From Syngnathus acus (taxonomy: Eukaryota > Chordata > Actinopteri > Syngnathiformes > Syngnathidae), in contig NC_051087.1 of assembly GCF_901709675.1 (NCBI RefSeq), positions 10,989,884 through 11,053,883 of the forward strand: a DNA stretch of 64,000 bases, in the 5' to 3' direction. A program made the translations under genes and the position numbers. The notes under the pieces were generated by a model, which did not search any database, was not told the origin of the DNA, and saw nothing but the letters and a program-made list of their open reading frames with translations. Each line of letters starts with the position of its first letter. The first letter of the stretch is position 1. Positions 1-10,673 of the stretch are shown here, piece after piece.

Positions 1-862
1 CAGTTGCATCATCTTGCGCATTTCTGACTGCAGTGTGACGATACCAGAATTGTGCTTGGAATTCATGAACCGTCCATATTTGGAAACGTGCACATATTGT
101 ATCAAGTTCAGAGAGCAAAGAAAAGAAAAGCAGGCGCATCAACAGTTCTGGGGGGACTTGTAACAAAGCACATTCTTAATTGTCCTCTTTAAATGTTATA
201 ACAAGATTCAATTTTGTCGTTTGCAGTCGTTGCATCATGTTAAATGGGAATTACTGCAAATAGTTCATTTCGGCATTGACATTTTCACCTTGTGATGCTC
301 ACAAATACTGTAGTGTAGCAAATCAAGCCAAGGCCCAGCTCCTAACAAGATTAAGACGAAACACACTTTTAGAGAGCCATATTTGTATTTATTTGGTAAT
401 AGTTTACTTTAACAGACTACTTTCTGGTTCACGGAGGATGACTAAGTAGATGTAATCTCTTGTCTGATGAATCTTAAATAACCCGTTGAACGAGCTCCAG
501 TAGATTTGCAACCTTAAAAGTCCTACAGACGACAGACAGATGGATTTTTTTTAGTTTGAATACCCGACAACATGCATCACACTTGAGTAGCAACTGTCCG
601 TTGGCCACACGTGCAACCTCCTGGTGACATTCAACCTCACAGCTCAAGAGGAACTAGGCCAGCTACAAACTGTACGCTCATGTGTACACTTTCTGAGATG
701 AGCATGTGCTCTATTTCCGAACTGCACACTTGTCAACAGAGAGCACAGAGTGACAGATGCACTTCACAGCTCTACCGGGAGCTCTGCACTACGGCAGTGT
801 AATAATAGAATGTCATTATTGCACTTATGAGTTCATACAGAAGCTTACACAACTAATGGCAT

Positions 863-1194
863 TGGTGTCAAACTCAAGGCCCGGGGGCCATATATGGGCC
901 GTCACATCATTTTATGTGGCCCGCGAAGACAAATTTTGCATTGACTTTGTGTCATTACTAAAATTACAAATTGTTTTCACTTTAAAAAAAAAAATAGAAA
1001 TATTGTATGCAATTTTTATTACCATTTGTCTTTTTGAAACATTTGAACAGTTTTTTTACTAGTCTCCGATTTCAAAACTTGTTATTAATCAGTTTGGTTT
1101 GTAGCCTATACTGTATATAGAAGACGTTGACAATCATAATGGCGCTCCGAGTGAAATTATGACTACGATGCGGCTCGCGACAATGCAACCCCTG
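863..1194. repeat. hAT-like non-autonomous element, degenerate
   Basis: The left part reads GTGTCAAACTCAAGGCCCGG, followed by a paired 'TATGTGGCCCGCGAA' segment. The right end, near 1170-1194, has a degenerate GGCTCGCGACA...ACCCCTG. This matches from memory a very common fish repeat that begins CAGGGGTGTCAAACTC and ends with its inverse. The interior is A/T rich and has no coding potential. Boundaries are approximate, and no target-site duplication could be confirmed. Confidence 0.5.
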
Positions 1195-2395
1195 ACTAAT
1201 GCAATCTGAGTAGACAGCTTCTCCTTATAATGTCACAATCTTAACTTGCTGTATGCAAGAATAGACATCATAAAATTCCAAATTTGACTTTGCAATTCCA
1301 AAATAGTGGCATTAAATGGTATACCTTAATTAGGACGGGCAGGATACTATGTCAAACTGAATTGTTTTCAACTGGATGAACATCATTTTACTTGCTTTTA
1401 CTTGTCACTAATGTTTTCCTTGTGGCCCTCTGATTGTACAAGCCAAATGAGAACCAGTTTGACCAAGGATGATTTTCTATTCTGAAAAAAAAAAAGCAGA
1501 GCCAGGGCTCAACAGTCTGACGATGCATTTTTTTTTGCTTGTGTTGGGAAAATAATCATCACACTCCGACTTACTACCTGCAATGGGAAAATCGTGTTGA
1601 CGCTAGGACTTTTTCCTCACTTTTAATAACTCACTTTGCACAATCACTGGCTCATGCACTCTTAACCATCTTGCACACACAGATAACTCGATTTAAACTC
1701 TTGAGACAGTGATTATTCCTTCTCTGCATTTACTGGCTAGTAGATTACAGACATCCACAAAGGCAAGACGATCCAAATGTGTCCCATTGACCTTTGATGT
1801 GCGAAGCGATACTGTTCCACTCTAGTCCTGTAGGTGTCCGTCATGCCTATAAAAAGTCGGGTAAACATTTGCAGCATGCAGCATTTTCTCTTTTTCTTTT
1901 TCTTTCTTCAAATGGTGAGTTTAAGTGTGACTGGAAACCAATCTAAGGTGAGCCCTGCTTCTCGCTCAAAGTCAACTCACTGGGGCATAGAACACGAATG
2001 GATGCAGTTTATGTAGACTTTACGTAATCCTCCTAACGTACTATTCAACTAATTAACTTACTATCTAATATCATAACAAACTAACGGAGGTCACTCATAT
2101 TACGCATTTTGTTCCATGCTTGGTCACTCTTGACACCGAAAGCAGATAATCCAAATTGAGGCACATATGTTCCTCATGCCAGTCATTAACGATATAGTAT
2201 AGTCACTTTGACGTGACAAAAACTATTGTGGCATACTTGTTTTTATGACAGGCAACTTCATAGCTTGAGCTGTGCTCAGGAGGCCGGTTGGAACAGTAAA
2301 ACCAAATAAATGTATTATTGCTAGAAGCGTACTCCAAAAACTAAAGTTTGCATTCAGTATAGTAAAGGGAAAAAACATTTAATTTTTTTTAAATA

Positions 2396-2807
2396 CCGTA
2401 TTTTCCGGACTATAAGGCGCACCGGACTATAAGGCGCACCTTCAATGAATGGCCCATTTTAAAACTTTGTCCTTATATAAGGCGCACCGGACTATAAGGC
2501 GCACCATTAATGCATCATGTCAGATTTTTAATCCAAATCAAATCATTCTCCATTTTATCTTTTTTATTTCAACTTCAGACGCAACAAATTACTTTATAAT
2601 CACAAAATAATGATCCATAGTCTTTTTGATTCATGATTCATAGTCTTCAGCGGGCCACCTATGATTGATTTCATCACACAATGCTTCGGGCCAGTTTAAA
2701 TTTAAGAATTTGGTCCATATATAAGGCGCACTGGACTATAAGGCGCACTGTCAGCTTTTGAGAACATTTTAGGTTTTTAGGTGCGCCTTATAGTCCAGGA
2801 AATACGG
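2396..2807. mobile_element. MITE with TA target-site duplication
   Basis: The terminal inverted repeats are about 27 bp (left CCGTATTTTCCGGACTATAA, right its near-perfect inverse) and are directly flanked by TA at 2394-2395 and 2808-2809. A TA duplication fits a Tc1/mariner-type cut-and-paste origin. The 412 bp body has no transposase. A motif close to ACTATAAGGCGCAC occurs about seven times: six direct copies (near 2409, 2424, 2474, 2490, 2719 and 2734) and one inverted copy at the right end. I recognise it as a widespread fish repeat, but the formal family name would need a repeat-library search. Confidence 0.75.
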
Positions 2808-4529
2808 TAAATGTCTCAAATATATATTTTTTAAATTTAACTCAAATAGTTAGTGTTATTTTTTTGGAAATGAACAATACAGACAAGTACAGACAAGACT
2901 GTGATAATTAATGACGACATAGAAAATGAATGGATGGATAGCCATGACTTCTCCTCAGAAGCAGAGTTCCTTCCGGGTTCGACACTGCCCCTATAAATGG
3001 TCCCATTTTGCCCCTGAAATTTGAAAAAGCGCAACTATATTGTTCCCATCAAACAGCCACCCAAGTGTTCCTAATGATGTGGATGGTATGTGCATATTGC
3101 CATTCATGGGACAAGAGTTTTACTTTGTCTTCTTTGTCCCAATATGTTCCCCATGTCTTCCGCTTCTCTCCCCATTTCTTCACGCTTTTTTCACGCTCTT
3201 CAATCTTCCCATTTAATAGCTTCTGGCCCTCTTTTGCACTCCCCCATACACACACACATATTTAAACACAGAAAATATATCCTTGTGTTGGCCTCCTCAC
3301 TCTCTTCATGATCTCTGCCGCGAGGCCACTCCCTCTCTCACAAGTTGCCATTATCGCTGATCTAATTCCTAAATCTCAATTAGCCTTTCTACAGAGCTCA
3401 ATGTTAATTATTTGCCAACACTCCCTGCTCAACATAGTGTAGTGTAGATCAATGAGTGCAAGTTTGGTCCCTCTGAACACGGGCAAGGTGAACTGTTGGA
3501 TCTGTAATTCTTCACATTTGTCTTTTGTCATCTCAGCGTCCTACTCCACTCAGTGATTGCTCAGTCACTTGCAGGCAACTTGTTGTTATGCTGGGATTAC
3601 CAACTAAATATAGACTTGCCACTGCACCACTCTAACGAGCTATTCTTAATCATTCTCTGTGTTGACTTGTTTGTGCTTGCGTACATCCACGCTCGCAAGC
3701 CCTCGGGTTTATTTGTCTGTGTCTGTGACGGTTGAATTGGAGCACAACACTAACTGGAAGGCGCTTTCTAAGAAATTTCTCTCCGTGTTGTTATTGGCCT
3801 GGCGCAAATGTTGTTTTCTCAAAGAGGAATCATTAGTGCATGCTGCTTTCAGTCTGCACGACATAAAAATGTTTATTCTTTTGCTGTCTACGATTATCAC
3901 TGTTTCACCTGGTCCAGGATTTTGTGTGTTATGTGTGTGTCAGATGGTCAATAGTAGTTTTGTTGCACTGGATCAGCTTCAGAACTTTTCTAATTGAAGG
4001 TTTTAGCCTTGGTCGTTGCTGAGCTCAGTTCTTTTCTCCCCGACCCCAATCCCCCCGCCGCTACCCCCCCCTCCCCTTGCTGGTGTTCTCTCTATCCTCC
4101 CTCCACCCACCTCCGTGCCCAACAGCTAAGCTCTTACAAATGTGTTGAGGATGCATTTTCCCCCAAACACCCTCCCACCCCCTCTGCCTCCTCCCCTCCT
4201 CCCTTGCTGTACCATCCCTACCTATAACCCCCCCCGCCTTTCACCCCCCTGCTCAAGTTCTTTTCTGTCTCCCTTGTCATTTGCACCCCCCAGCCGGTCC
4301 TCTCTCCATACTCAGCATTTTCCTCAGCTGTGGGTGTGATGTCTCCGCTGTAGCGCTAATCAGCTCTGGAGACGTCAGCATTCTTCCCGTCCTCCTCCAG
4401 CATCACCTCCTCTCTTACCTCTTTTCTCCTCACAGTCTTATCGCCGCTTGTGTTTACCTATCTCCACGGCATGTCATCTGTTAGCGCGTGTGCGTTTGTA
4501 TGTTTGTTTCTGTGTGTGCTGTCTTTCAG

Positions 4530-4753
4530 CGGTAACCATAAGCAGCTCCGCTCTTGAGTCGTCAGCGTTCTTTCTGTGGCTACATAAAAATACAGCCGAG
4601 CACAGCAGAAAAGCTGTCTGTTGTAGCGAGAGTGGCGGTGAGCGGCATTGACCACAGCACCACGACCACCCCACATGCACTTTGGGAAGGACGCCACTAT
4701 CGAGCACAAGATGAATGGCGATGGCCTTGCTCAGCAGATGATCCCTAACCCAG
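4530..4753 (+). other. Candidate mafg 5' exon
   Basis: A pyrimidine-rich acceptor ending CTTTCAG at 4529 is followed by a GC-richer block that ends CCCAG|GTGACA at 4753/4754. This looks like an internal non-coding exon and could splice to the mafg coding exon whose acceptor is at 9017. It contains an ATG at 4675 with an open frame to the donor. If spliced to 9018, that frame stays open over the mafg ATG and ends in TAA nine codons after it. The exon call rests only on splice-like signals and base composition, with no transcript evidence. It may equally be a chance acceptor/donor pair or a promoter-proximal exon. Confidence 0.3.
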
Positions 4754-6039
4754 GTGACACATGACCTGTGCTGTCCAAGACAATTTTACGCAGCAGGGCG
4801 GGCACCTTTTTTGTCTATTACAAAAGAGCTTCTTTTGTGTGTGCAGTACATAACAATTCTTTCCCAACATGGTTAAACTTGTAGCAATCTACGATACATT
4901 ATTACATGATCAAATAGTGCTGAGTGGTGCGCCTTCACAAATTGCTGAACAGCAAAGTGTGTGTCCTTAGCGTCAATAGCACATTATGTCCACCTTCAAA
5001 AGCTTTTTTTTAAAAACCCACACAAAATTGATACGATTGATATTAAGGAGATGATGCATGTTATTTGCATTCCTGCCCTGAGGACACTATTTACGTAGAC
5101 AGCACACGTGCGCTCAGGCTTAAAAATGGGCATATCTTGATCTTCATGTAGGTGTTAGTCTTCTTTATCGTGTTTTATCGTGAATCTGGCAGACTGCTGC
5201 ACCATGCTGGGTTTTCTGGCCGGCTGAGAGCATTTCATTTTACACAAACCCCGACACACTCAATTTGGTGTCTGAAAGTAGAGTAAACCGTAGAACATCT
5301 GAAAGCAGGTCTAAGTTGTGGCGCAAGTGGTGTGATGCCATTTTGGTGAACTTGACGTAGGTGCAGGCAGACTGATTCTGAGCTCTGAAAATGTATACGG
5401 TGGATGTCTTTGAGTGCCACTTCACTTGCAAGTGGAAATCCTGCAGTTCCTTACTGTATAAACTTTGCACATCAATGTCCTATAAGAACTCCAGAGAGTT
5501 GATTTATTATCTGTAGACCACCTGCCTCTCAAGCGATGATGTTAAAGAGGACCCGCTACCATTGGCCGAGAGGCAAATCGGCTGGACTCACTCCCACAAT
5601 GGCAATTTTAACTGCGTGCGTCTATGAGAATAACAAAAAAATGAAAATTCTACCCATGTCCACACTCATACTGTGCTTTTTTGCTAGACTTGTGCTGGGC
5701 TCATGTTTATCTTATAGACTGCGCTGTGACCTGAAACAAAACTGATATTGTGAGAGAGTCTTGTGTACAAATTATATAGGATGCATTGTATAGTTTTACA
5801 TTGTGGAGAATTGTTTAAAATGAAATATATTAATCTTTTTTTTGCATGGATTCTCCAGCTAATTGTTTTCTTTTCAAACTTTGCCTTTGATCCTCTGGTG
5901 AAAGGAGACTTTGAATCTCTCCTCTTTTATCTCTAACCACTTCAAACGAAATGGCATATGGAGAGATTGTTATGTTTATATGGCCAATTAATGTTTTATG
6001 TGATATTTTCTGTTGTATTGTTATTATATGTTTTCATAA

Positions 6040-6330
6040 GACGTCATGGTGGTCAACTGGTTAGCATGCCCGGCTCACAGTTATGCAGATTTCGATTTCG
6101 GCTCCGGTCTTCCTGTGTAGAGTTTGCATGTTCTCCCTGTGCCTGCATGGGTTTCTTCCAGGTACTCCAGTTTGCTCGCACATTCCAAAGACATGCATGG
6201 TAGGCCGATTGAACACTCCAAATTGCCTGTAGGAGTGAGTGTGAGTGCAAATGGTTATCTATGTGTGCTTGCAATCAGTTCAGGGTGTCCCCTGCCTACT
6301 GCCCCAAGTCAGTTGGGATAGGCAGTCGTG
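6040..6330 (+). repeat. tRNA-derived SINE, degenerate copy
   Basis: It carries the fish SINE phrases 'GGTTAGCATGCCCGGCTCACAG' (A-box side), a diverged B box, 'TCCTGTGTAGAGTTTGCATG' and 'AGTTGGGATAGGC'. The same family recurs at 30237-30575, 33556-33915, 38605-38690, 48700-48835 (tail), 49575-49925 (inverted) and 58430-58530. This is one of the more diverged copies. Confidence 0.8.
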
Positions 6331-8008
6331 GTTTTCGGCACGGGTGGCCAAACGGGGTGGCTTTTTTTTTTTAATGGCACTTGGGGGGCGGCATGAGTTC
6401 CCAACACTGTAAATTAAGGGCTAATAATAATTTGTGATAGAGCCTACCTTTTATTTAGTATAGTGATGCTCGCGAAGTAACCAAGTAACAACACGGTAAT
6501 GAAAAATAAAGAAAGTCAATACTTGCTCAAATACAGTATCTTATGTGACATAGAGACCCGTAATAGCGCCGTGTTTGCTGGACTATAATTAAATTTAATA
6601 TGACATCTGATATCTTCATGTGCCACAGCAGACATCTTTACCTCAACATACGCCAACTAGAGACCAGAGGTGGTAACTGTAAAGCTAGAAATTGTTGCAA
6701 AGGGCTCAATTGCCATTAGACAAAAAAATGTAGTGGAATCTTTCCCTGTGAAATAAGATGTACATAAAATTAATTGGAAGAAAAACATCATTTTATTATC
6801 AATACGTATTAAACTTCAATAAATAATAAATAAAAATGAGTGCAATATTGTAAAAAATGCATTTGTGTGATAAAGTTACTGCGTGGTTCTCTAAGGGACC
6901 TTTCAGTGCTCATAGGGTCATCATTTTTATGTCCCTCTGATATGGCTTGTTCTAAGTCACTGATGTCGTGACGAAATATGTATGGTCATCTTGTATTGTG
7001 TTTAACTTGATCGCATTTGCACGTTTGGGTTCTTGCAGTGGAACATGTGGATATTCTTGTGCCTCCCCGAGCAGGGTGGCAGGGGAATGTGTTGGCATGC
7101 TTTTTTGTTTGTATGTAGATGGGGGTTATGGGGGTTGGGCACGGGGGAAATAAACCTGTGCCTGGCAGTAAAAACGCCTCCTTTTTTTGCCTCTGTTTTC
7201 ACAACCCCCACCGCCTCTCCACCCCCAGCCCCAAAGGCACCCTTATTCTTCATGTCTTTGATCCATCTATTGTGTGATGATGATGATGCATCTCCAACTG
7301 CGGGACGCTACAATGCATCCCAGCGCAATTCAAGAGAGCTACCGCTACATCAAAAATTCCGCCTTTACAAACACAATAATACTCCGTTTTGATTGACCGT
7401 CACGGATAGATAGTGGTTCTACTTTGCTGTGTTGTAGAACTACACTATATCATACTGTATATATCGACTCTTCCATATAGTTTATTGAGGTAACAAAAGT
7501 ATTAAAATCTTTCTTTAAGTGGTCATAATGTTGGTGGCAGGTGGATGAATAGGGAAAAGCGGTTAAAAATTATGATGGGTATTAATAGTGGCAGCGGCAG
7601 CACAGTTGTGGGTTCTGTCTTTAATGTACGCTGGCTATGCAACGTATGTGCGTGTAATGCACATTTTCTCTGATCTACTGCTATTTTTAACGATTGAATC
7701 TGTAGCATCACAGCGACGGAAGTGCACTGTGGAGGAGGTTGACTGCTCAGTGTTGCTGGGCCGAATTAAGAATAATAATAATAATAAGATGAAGAAGAAT
7801 ATGAATGACACAGATAGTGCTTTTCAAGAAACTCAATGATGTTTGTAAAGATTATCAATCATCTGCAGGCAAAATGTTTTTTTCATTTTTGGTAGTGATG
7901 TGTGTCATGTATTGTGTAGTAAAGGGTGGCCTGATAGCAAGTGAGATGAAATTTGCGCGGCAAAGAGAGGAAAGAGCAGAGGGGAGGAGAGTGAGGCCAG
8001 CTGGAATC

Positions 8009-8018
8009 TGCTGAGTCA
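8009..8018 (+). promoter_or_regulatory. Candidate antioxidant response element (MARE half)
   Basis: The sequence TGCTGAGTCA, reverse complement TGACTCAGCA, matches the ARE core TGACnnnGC and one side plus centre of the Maf recognition element. It lies about 1.04 kb upstream of the mafg start codon, in a GC-richer island. Mammalian MafG is reported to be autoregulated by Nrf2/small-Maf through an ARE, so the location makes sense. A 10-bp match also arises by chance, so function is inferred. Confidence 0.4.
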
Positions 8019-9047
8019 TCGTGACTGGTCTCATGATGATCGCTTAGGTCAGAGCAGCAACAAGAGACACCCTTTAGTGAACGCACACACACACACGCAC
8101 ACAGAGGTCTGAGAAATGAGAGATGGACTCGCGCGCTCCAACACAAAGCATCCCCTTGTGGAGATGTGCACTTGGAGGGCTGATGTCATCTTTTGCCCGC
8201 CTGTGTTGACTTCTTTATCTCCAGGCTTTTGTCTTTTGTTTCCATCTTTAAGCAACGACATGTAGACCGTACTCGTGCTTTGTGCGTTTATTTCTGTTAT
8301 CGTTAGACATTTGTATTCCTGTCTGATGTACTACGTCGCTCTGCTTTCTTATATGCTGCTTTCTCATACACTGGTGTATGAAAGTGTAAGTTGGCTTTCC
8401 CCTGGAGTCCTTCCCACAAATACTATCACTTCCTCTTCTCTCAGTTCACTTCTTAGCGATTGGCCTGAAGCCAACCAAAAGCAGTTCAACGTAACAAAAG
8501 CTGTGGGTGTCATGCATCCGCATGAACGGTACTCTGGACAGCTCATATCTACTGCCCCTCCCGTTCCGTCGGCAACATTTACGATGATTGCCCGCACTAA
8601 CCCTAACCCCATGTTGCTTTCCTGTATGTTACCCGTCTGTTGCCCACGTTGCTATCCTTTATGCTACCCGTCTGTTGCCTGTTCTCCACTACCCCTTCAA
8701 TAAATCTTGGTCCAAGCTGCACTTGGTGGCCCTGCTCCGTTCCGTGACAGTTGGTACTATCACTGTAACGATCACCAAACAGGAAGTCAGGGAAATTCTA
8801 AGAAATATTGCATGTCACGTTCACTCATACGATCTGATATTGATGCGCAACGTTTAATACGTATATCCAAACAACAGTCCTTGAGAGGTACTATTGGACT
8901 TGGTTCGTCTGGTGGGTAGTGAACCACAAATAACAATAATTATGAAAATAATAAAGGCCTATTTTTTAAATCAAGCTTCTGTGGATAACGGTTGTATTGT
9001 TTTCTGCATTTGTGTAGGTCTGTTCAGAAGAGCAAGGCTCCTGTGGC

Positions 9048-9886
9048 ATGACGACGACAAACAAAGGAAATAAAGCCTTAAAGGTGAGCGAGAACATCTA
9101 CCGAGTGGTGCAGTTCAGGCAGGTTTACCAAGTAAACCCCGATTAAGCTGGAATTTACATTGCTGAGTGTTTCGACAGCATTGCTGTGTTAGCTCCATGA
9201 ATAATATGACATCATAGCATAGCAGCAAGGCAGCAGCTAATTTGACAATTTATTAAACAGTAAATGGGCAGTGCAAAATACTAACAATCAATTATGAGCA
9301 TCCATGTTGGTAACCCATGTTGCGATGCCTAAACAGTATATCGCTCAGGTTGTTGTTTTTGATTGACTGAACTGTATTTGATCGGATTCCTTCTTACTCG
9401 ATAAAGGTGAAGCGAGAGCCGGGGGAGAATGGCACCAGCTTGACAGATGACGAGCTGGTGACCATGTCGGTGCGGGAGCTTAACCAGCATCTCCGGGGGC
9501 TCACCAAGGAGGAGATCCTGCAACTGAAGCAGAGGCGGCGCACCCTAAAGAATCGGGGCTACGCCGCCAGCTGTCGGGTAAAAAGAGTTACCCAGAAGGA
9601 AGAGCTGGAGAAGCAAAAGGCTCAGCTGCAACAGGAAGTGGACAAACTGGCCAATGAGAATGCTTCCATGCGCCTGGAGCTGGACGCTCTCAGGTCCAAG
9701 TACGAGGCTTTACAGACCTTTGCCAGGACTGTGGCGAGAAGCCCCACTGTAGGGGTCGGAGTCAGGGCCGGAGGGGGAGGAGGAGGGGGAGCATCATCCG
9801 TCATCGGTCCTCTCATACCCGGGAAGGCGGCAACGGCGACGAGTGTCATCACAATAGTAAAGTCCAAAACAGACGCACGGTCTTGA
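9048..9886 (+). CDS. mafg: Small Maf bZIP transcription factor MafG
   Basis: Two coding exons, 9048-9083 (within exon 9018-9083) and 9407-9886, give 171 aa (human MAFG about 162). Small Mafs lack a transactivation domain. They act in the nucleus as homodimers, or with CNC factors such as Nrf2 and NF-E2, on MARE/ARE sites. Seen here: [12 protein letters not shown], then VKRE at residues 13-16, the known small-Maf SUMO consensus with Lys14 created exactly at the exon junction. The extended homology region is at about 24-50 and the basic region at about 53-72, containing [14 protein letters not shown] leucine zipper heptad array runs at about 75-115, and the tail [13 protein letters not shown] is typical of MafG. 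The stretch at about 135-142 is a poly-glycine run, longer than I recall for the mammalian protein. The start is chosen by the family N-terminus and the splice phase. MafK and MafF are less likely given the tail. Confidence 0.95.
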
Positions 9887-10560
9887 GGGAGGTTCTGATT
9901 GACAAAGGTGTGTCGGGATGGAATTCAGCTGCGTTTCTTCTTCTCTGCTTGCCGCGCCTCCTTCACTGCCCTTGTGTCACGGCACTCACTTGACACAGTT
10001 CACGAGGGCAGGGAAGGACTTGACGAAGGCAGTCAGTGCTTGGTAACAAAGAATCAGTCAATTTAAAGTTGATCATGAACTGATCATGAACAATGAACTC
10101 TTGTAGTGAGGATCCAACGTTCCCATTCCGTGGCTAAACAAACAGATGGTATTGGAACACTTCTGTGATGGATTTAGGGACAGAATAGTCTGCTAGATCA
10201 TCCATCTCATGTGACCTGCTCATTTCATTGGCTGCAGATGAGTCCCATCCAGTTGCAACCTTTTCATATCAGTACGATGGAATATATATATGACGCGCAA
10301 TTGTGTTACGTGTATTTTTACTGTTTTGTACCGTGTTGTCATTCACATGAGGTTCAAAATGTGTTCTCTGTGTGTGAATTGTTAAATATCAGGAATTCTG
10401 TGAAATTCGTGATTGCTTTGTTTCTTCAATTGTCTTTTTATTTCAGACTCTTCACTTGTCACTCATATTTGCCCTTCCCCATTTTTCTGAGTTACAATTG
10501 ACTTTTTACGACTACACAGGTAGCCAGCAGTTAAAGAAATTAAAAACATAAGATTCAAAC

Positions 10561-10673
10561 CCTTAAAATTTGGGTTAAGAAATTGGACCGACCCAATTGA
10601 CCCAACTTCAAAGTTGGTTCAAATTGACCCAATTTTCTGGGTTGGTCCAATTTTTAACCCAGCAGTTTTAAGG
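10561..10673. repeat. Inverted repeat able to form a long hairpin
   Basis: The left arm begins CCTTAAAATTTGGGTTAAGA. The inverse of the right arm begins CCTTAAAACTGCTGGGTTAA. The arms then pair through ATTGGACC-ACCCA and ATTGACCCAA segments with few mismatches, meeting at ACTT/AAGT in the middle. This resembles a short fold-back transposable element known to me from fish genomes. It lies inside the presumed mafg 3'UTR, so a transcript would carry a stem of about 50 bp. Confidence 0.75.

Larger units (their letters stand above)
1..4529. other. Non-coding flank, no gene seen
   Basis: No open reading frame here has a recognisable domain, and no splice-linked exon chain was found. The stretch holds two non-autonomous DNA-transposon relics (about 863-1194 and 2396-2807, listed separately), poly-T runs, and a C/T-rich tract at about 4030-4300. 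It could be distal regulatory DNA of mafg or intergenic DNA; the sequence does not decide. Confidence 0.6.
4754..9017. other. Presumed mafg 5' intron or upstream region
   Basis: No coding exon was found. The stretch holds one SINE copy (6040-6330), a short (AAT)n run near 7770, an (AC)n tract near 8085-8103, and a more GC-rich block at about 7955-8060 that carries the ARE-like site. If the candidate exon at 4530-4753 is real, this is a 4.3 kb intron. A CCCGTCTGTTGCC phrase is duplicated at about 8630-8685. Confidence 0.5.

Noticed and set aside
4030-4330. C-rich Pro-rich frames in a CCCCTCC-type tract
   Set aside because: Low-complexity pyrimidine-rich DNA open in several frames; no conserved protein feature.
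8275-8703. A 142-codon plus-strand frame, and an LTR-like phrase near 8700 (TCAATAAATCTTGGTCCAAG)
   Set aside because: The frame has no domain. The AATAAA-containing phrase recalls the end of a retroelement, but no matching terminal repeat or primer-binding site was found.
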